From NCBI RefSeq assembly GCF_014235185.1, contig NZ_CP060131.1:3541501-3605500 (forward strand): 64,000 nucleotides of DNA. Reading direction: 5' to 3'. The notes beneath the pieces are model-generated. The model was given only the letters and a program-made list of their open reading frames with translations, was not told the origin of the DNA and did no database searches. Source of the DNA: Pseudonocardia petroleophila. GTDB taxonomy: Bacteria; Actinomycetota; Actinomycetes; Mycobacteriales; Pseudonocardiaceae. Positions 60,611 to 64,000 of the stretch are shown here, in pieces. The translations under genes were made by a program, and so were the position numbers. Every line of letters starts with the position of its first letter. Within the stretch, counting starts at the first letter, position 1.

Positions 60611-61285
60611 ATGACCACTTCCCCTCAGTCCCGCACCACCGCTCCGACCACCCCACCCCTCCACCGCACCGGGTACGTGCTGCTGATCGCCGGCGGCACC
60701 GCGTTCTTCGCCGGGGGCCCGCTGCACCCCGCGGGCAGCGACGGGGGCGACAAGACCGAGCAGCTGCACTCGATGCTCGTCGACGCCGCGTGGTACCCCG
60801 CCCACCTCGTCTCGCTGCTGGGCTTCGTCTGCGTCGCCGCCGGCCTGCTCGCGCTGCGGCGCGACCCGACGCTCCGGGAGCGCCTCGGCAGGCTGCTGCC
60901 GGTCAGCGCGGTGGTCGCCGTCGTCGCCGCGCTCGGCGCCGTGGTCCACCTCTTCGCCGCCACCCAGGCCGCCGAACTCGAGCGCGGTGTCACGACGCCG
61001 CTGGTCGGCGCCTTCATGGGGGTCGAGACCGTCGTCAACCCCGCATGGGGCCTGATGATCGCCGCACTGGCCGTCGTCGGGGGCCTCACCCGCTCACTCG
61101 GCAACCGGATCGTCCTCGCCCTCGGCCTGATCGGCGGCCTCGCGTTCGCCGTCGCCACCGCCACGATCGCCGTCGTCGACACCTTCGACCCGCTGTTCCC
61201 CGTCGCGGGCCTGGCCGGTGTCTGGCTGGTCGCCACCGGGGTCGTCGGCCTCTCCCGCAGGTCGCAGCAGGAGGCCTCGTCATGA
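60611..61285 (+). CDS. Multi-pass membrane protein of unknown function
   Basis: A 224-aa protein with six hydrophobic segments (for example GYVLLIAGGTAFFAGGPL and VSLLGFVCVAAGLLAL). HP-AG, WYPAHLV and VVHLFAATQAAELERG are the only polar conserved-looking spots. It resembles uncharacterised actinobacterial DUF4386-like or SirB2-like proteins but I cannot assign it. The stop overlaps the ATG of the SDR gene (ATGA), so the two are coupled. Confidence 0.78.
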   Translation: MTTSPQSRTTAPTTPPLHRTGYVLLIAGGTAFFAGGPLHPAGSDGGDKTEQLHSMLVDAAWYPAHLVSLLGFVCVAAGLLALRRDPTLRERLGRLLPVSAVVAVVAALGAVVHLFAATQAAELERGVTTPLVGAFMGVETVVNPAWGLMIAALAVVGGLTRSLGNRIVLALGLIGGLAFAVATATIAVVDTFDPLFPVAGLAGVWLVATGVVGLSRRSQQEASS

Positions 61286-62157
61286 GCGCTCGGACCGTCC
61301 TCGTCACCGGCGCCGGCCGCGGCATCGGCCGAGCCATCGCCCTCCACCTGGCCCGCTCGGGGTGGCGGGTGTTCGGCGGCGTCCGCACCGACGTCGCCGC
61401 CGAGGAGCTGACCGCGGAGTCCGACCTGATCACGCCGGTCGAGCTCGACGTCACCGTCCCCGGGCACCTGGTCGCGCTCGACCGTGCGCTCCCCGAGCGG
61501 CTCGACGCCCTGGTCAACAACGCGGGTGCCGCGGTCGCCGGCCCGATCGAGACGTTGTCCTCCGCCGACATGCACCGCCAGTTCGACGTGAACCTGATCG
61601 GGCCGCTCGCGCTGACCCGGGCGTTGCTGCCCCGGCTGCGGGAGGCCCGAGGCCGCGTGGTCTTCATCTCCTCGATCAACGGCAGGGTGTCGTTCCCGTT
61701 CACCGGGATCTACAACGCCTCGAAGTACGCGACCGAGGCCGTGGCCGACTGCCTGCGGGTCGAGCTGCGTCCCTTCGGCGTCCAGGTCGGTCTCGTCGAG
61801 CCGGGAGTCATCGACACCGAACCGTGGCATCGGATGGACCAGCTGATCGACGAGCTCGAGGCCGACCTCGACGGCCCCCACCGGGCGCTCTACGCGCCGC
61901 ACTTCGCCGGCGAGCGCCGGCTGATCGGAAAGATCCGCAAGAACGCCAAGCCGCCCCAGCGGGTCGCCGTCGCCGTGGAACGGCAGCTGACCCGGCGACG
62001 GATGCGACCGCGCGCCCTGGTGGGCGCAGACGCCCGGTTCATCCTCGGGATGAAGGCGCTGCTGCCGAGCCGCGGACTCGACGCGGTGTGGGCTCAGGGC
62101 ATCGGTGTCCGAGCCGGGACCGAGGAGTCCACCCTCGGTCCCGGAAGGGACGCATGA
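61282..62157 (+). CDS. Short-chain dehydrogenase/reductase
   Basis: A 291-aa SDR. TGAGRGIGRAIAL is the cofactor loop, LVNNAGAAVAGPIETLS the NNAG motif, and FISSINGRVSFPFTGIYNASKYATEA carries the Ser-Tyr-Lys triad. The C-terminal 100 residues (GERRLIGKIRKNAKPPQRV onward) are longer than in classical SDRs, as in the retinol-dehydrogenase-like subgroup. Translationally coupled to the upstream membrane protein; substrate unknown. Confidence 0.9.
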   Translation: MSARTVLVTGAGRGIGRAIALHLARSGWRVFGGVRTDVAAEELTAESDLITPVELDVTVPGHLVALDRALPERLDALVNNAGAAVAGPIETLSSADMHRQFDVNLIGPLALTRALLPRLREARGRVVFISSINGRVSFPFTGIYNASKYATEAVADCLRVELRPFGVQVGLVEPGVIDTEPWHRMDQLIDELEADLDGPHRALYAPHFAGERRLIGKIRKNAKPPQRVAVAVERQLTRRRMRPRALVGADARFILGMKALLPSRGLDAVWAQGIGVRAGTEESTLGPGRDA

Positions 62158-62171
62158 TCTCGCCGGTGGAC

Positions 62172-62450
62172 TCAGCGAGCGACGCCGCGCCGGCCGTAGG
62201 TGCCGGAGACGATGGCGACACCGATGACCGCGAGGACGAGCTGGACGATGAGCTCGATCCAGTCGATGCCGTTGGTCGCTGTCGGCAGGCCGAGGGCGCG
62301 GGCCAGGAAGGTCCCGAGGAGTGCGGCGACGATTCCCACCACGATGGTCAGCCAGATCGGGATGTTCTGCTTACCCGGAAGAATGAGCCGCGCCAGAACG
62401 CCGATGATCGCGCCGATGACGATCGCAGTGATGATGCCGGTGACGGTCAT
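62172..62450 (-). CDS. GlsB/YeaQ/YmgE-family stress membrane protein
   Basis: A 92-aa membrane protein: GIITAIVIGAIIGVLARLIL, then PGKQNIPIWLTIVVGIVAALLGTFLARALG, then a third helix VQLVLAVIGVAIVSG. This is the three-helix 'transglycosylase-associated' family, strongly stress-inducible in many bacteria. GAGGAA precedes the ATG at 62450. Role unproven. Confidence 0.9.
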   Translation of the reverse strand: MTVTGIITAIVIGAIIGVLARLILPGKQNIPIWLTIVVGIVAALLGTFLARALGLPTATNGIDWIELIVQLVLAVIGVAIVSGTYGRRGVAR

Positions 62451-62683
62451 GATGATTCTTTCCTCTACCTGATGAGACCTCTGCTCGCTGCAGGGCATGC
62501 AGAGTGTGGAGCTTCACCCGGTCGAACGCACGACGAGGAGTCGGGCGTGTATCGGATCGTGATGTGGCGCCCGCTCCGCACGGATCTTCCATTCTGGTGG
62601 CCGAGGGAATGATTTCTGGTTAGGCTGCCCTGGCCTGCTCGTTCCTGTGCCACAGGAGCCCGCGGGTACCGGGTCAGCGCCCG

Positions 62684-62866
62684 TCATGGACGTCTGCCGT
62701 CGGCGGATGCGCTGGCAGCGAGCTGGCAGACGACCTCGGCGGCAGCGGCGACGTGTGCCCGCTGAGCGTCGGTGGCCGCACAGGTGCCGTTGTCGATACC
62801 GTCGACCAGCGCCCGCAGCATCCTCAGCACGTCGACGAGTTCATCGTTGTTCCACGAGTCGGTCAT
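62684..62866 (-). CDS. Small hypothetical protein (60 aa)
   Basis: MTDSWNNDELVDVLRMLRALVDGIDNGTC followed by a helical stretch (DAQRAHVAAAAEVVCQLAASA). Acidic, all-helical, no recognised domain. The ATG at 62866 is chosen over a longer frame beginning at 62968 because the extension is Arg/Pro-rich and lacks a ribosome-binding site. Weak support overall. Confidence 0.5.
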   Translation of the reverse strand: MTDSWNNDELVDVLRMLRALVDGIDNGTCAATDAQRAHVAAAAEVVCQLAASASADGRRP

Positions 62867-63052
62867 GAACCCAGAGTGCTGCCGTCCCGGCCCGCGCGGC
62901 GCCGTCCGAATGCCGATCGCGATGGTCCGAACAGGTGCATCCTGCGCAACGGAAATCACGTGGGCCACCGCGAACGGTGGCGTGACGACTCCCGGTGCGC
63001 GGTCGCGCCGGCATCAGGCAGGTGCGGGCGGCACAGGGCGGGGATCTCGGGC

Positions 63053-64000
63053 GTGATGACGGTGCAAACGGGGAATGCGGTGTGGGTGACGACGACGAGA
63101 TCCCCGGGGGCGGACGGTCTCCTGGGTGGGCGCTATGCGCTGGGTGAGGTCCTCGGGATCGGGTCGTCGGCGGTGGTCCGTCGTGCCGAGGACGTGCGCA
63201 CGGGGCGGTTCGTCGCGGTCAAGCTGTTCTCGGCCGGGGGCTCGCTGGTGGAGCACCGCAGGCGTCGCCGCGAGGTCGAGGCCCTGACGCGGTTGCGGCA
63301 CCCGGGTCTGGTCCGCCTGCTCGACGGTGATCCCACCGGTGCGTGCCCGTTCGTCGTCACCGAGTTGGTCGAGGGGCCGACGCTCGCGCAGGCGCTGGTC
63401 GAGGGGGCGTGGGGGGCGGAGCGGGTCCGGCGGGTGGGTGCGGTGGTGGCGGCGGCTCTCGCGGTGGTGCACGTGGGCGGGTTCGTGCATCGGGACGTCA
63501 AGCCGGCGAACATCCTGCTCGATGGCGGGGGTCGGCCCCGGTTGGCCGATTTCGGCGTCGCTTGGGCGGTGGACGGGGCGACGGCGACGACGGCGGGTGC
63601 GGTGGTCGGGACGGCGGCGTACATGTCGCCCGAGCAGGTGGCCGGTCTGGAGGTGGGTCCGGCTACTGATGTCTACGCGTTGGGGCTGGTGTTGATCGAG
63701 GCGTTGACGGGTCGACGGGAGTATCCGGGATCGGCGGTGGAGTCGGCTGTGGCTCGTCTGAGCCGGTCGCCCCGGGTCCCGGGCGGGTTGCCGGTGGTGC
63801 TGGCGTCGGCCATCGGGGCGATGACCCGGACCGATCCGGCGCAGCGCCCCGGAGCGGCTGAGGTGGCGACGCTGCTGTCGGACACGGCGGCGTCGACCGG
63901 CGGTCCGGGCGCGTCTGCTCCCCGCTCCCGCTCGCGTCGTGGACTGTTGGCCGCGACGGCCTGCGTGCTCGCGCTCGGGGTGGCAGGGGCGGACGGGACC
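63053..64000 (+). CDS. PknB-type serine/threonine protein kinase (truncated by the window edge)
   Basis: The first 316 codons are present. The kinase domain (about residues 28-280) has the glycine loop VLGIGSSAVVRRA, the Lys in FVAVKLFS, the catalytic loop HRDVKPANILL, DFGVAW, GTAAYMSPEQV and DVYALGLV. After a basic, Ser/Arg-rich juxtamembrane stretch (APRSRSRRG) a membrane helix begins (LLAATACVLALGVAG). An extracellular sensor domain, if any, lies beyond the window. The start is GTG 63053 or ATG 63056. Confidence 0.9.
   Translation, partial: MMTVQTGNAVWVTTTRSPGADGLLGGRYALGEVLGIGSSAVVRRAEDVRTGRFVAVKLFSAGGSLVEHRRRRREVEALTRLRHPGLVRLLDGDPTGACPFVVTELVEGPTLAQALVEGAWGAERVRRVGAVVAAALAVVHVGGFVHRDVKPANILLDGGGRPRLADFGVAWAVDGATATTAGAVVGTAAYMSPEQVAGLEVGPATDVYALGLVLIEALTGRREYPGSAVESAVARLSRSPRVPGGLPVVLASAIGAMTRTDPAQRPGAAEVATLLSDTAASTGGPGASAPRSRSRRGLLAATACVLALGVAGADGT

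Overview
The window is a chromosomal segment of a very GC-rich actinomycete. G or C is almost fixed at third codon positions, GTG starts are very common, and gene content and order point to Pseudonocardiales (Pseudonocardia-like). This assignment is an inference from family content and synteny, not from a search. No rRNA, tRNA, CRISPR array, insertion sequence or prophage module was seen.

Region 1 (1-17.1 kb) is conserved housekeeping DNA. It reads lpdA (edge), a small protein, pepA, an amino-acid permease, gcvT, ilvE, cobS-cobT-cobU, DUF3043, glycerate kinase, a HesB/ErpA-type Fe-S protein, adenosine kinase, zwf, a DHFR-like reductase, asnB, ctaC and ctaF. From memory, its order and relative orientations match the M. 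tuberculosis Rv2199c-Rv2215 block (ctaF/ctaC-asnB-adoK-HesB-glycerate kinase-Rv2206-cobT-cobS-ilvE-gcvT-pepB), with zwf inserted. It covers branched-chain and one-carbon metabolism, lower-ligand attachment of cobalamin, and terminal respiration.

Region 2 (17.1-25.5 kb) holds a leftward acyl-CoA group (O-methyltransferase, CaiB-type CoA transferase with an apparent -1 frameshift, acyl-CoA dehydrogenase, tandem GNAT). It is followed by small lipoproteins, a DUF1707 envelope protein, a crotonase-fold protein and a secreted NlpC/P60 hydrolase.

Region 3 (25.5-36 kb) has an NHLRC2-like thioredoxin/NHL protein, an Fpg/Nei glycosylase, regulators with small enzymes, a PAP2 phosphatase, the sugar-phosphate pair pgi-ppgK, and threonine synthase.

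Region 4 (36-47.8 kb) is accessory: DoxX, a HipA-like kinase translationally coupled to a DUF3037 protein, SRPBCC and phosphotransferase proteins, a MarR/cupin pair, a P450 coupled to a PPOX protein, a metallophosphoesterase, a zinc-free L31 paralogue with a Zur-like box, a GntR regulator beside bluB, and a MarR/MFS efflux pair.

Region 5 (47.8-64 kb) has an alcohol dehydrogenase next to an AcoR-like regulator that lacks GAFTGA, a peroxiredoxin, a DUF222/HNH (13E12-type) gene behind a clear SOS box, cobK-cobF with a CDF exporter, a histidine kinase/response regulator/GNAT operon, an SDR, and the start of a PknB-type kinase at the right edge.

Two features run through the window. First, about 25 genes have a TANNNT-like -10 element ending 6-8 nt before the start codon, the layout expected of leaderless transcripts; I used it to choose several starts. 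Second, cobalamin genes lie in three separate places (cobSTU, bluB, cobK-cobF). The strongest candidates for something new are the HipA-like/DUF3037 pair, the SOS-box DUF222/HNH gene, and the ATPase-degenerate AcoR-like regulator with paired operator-like sites in front of adh.
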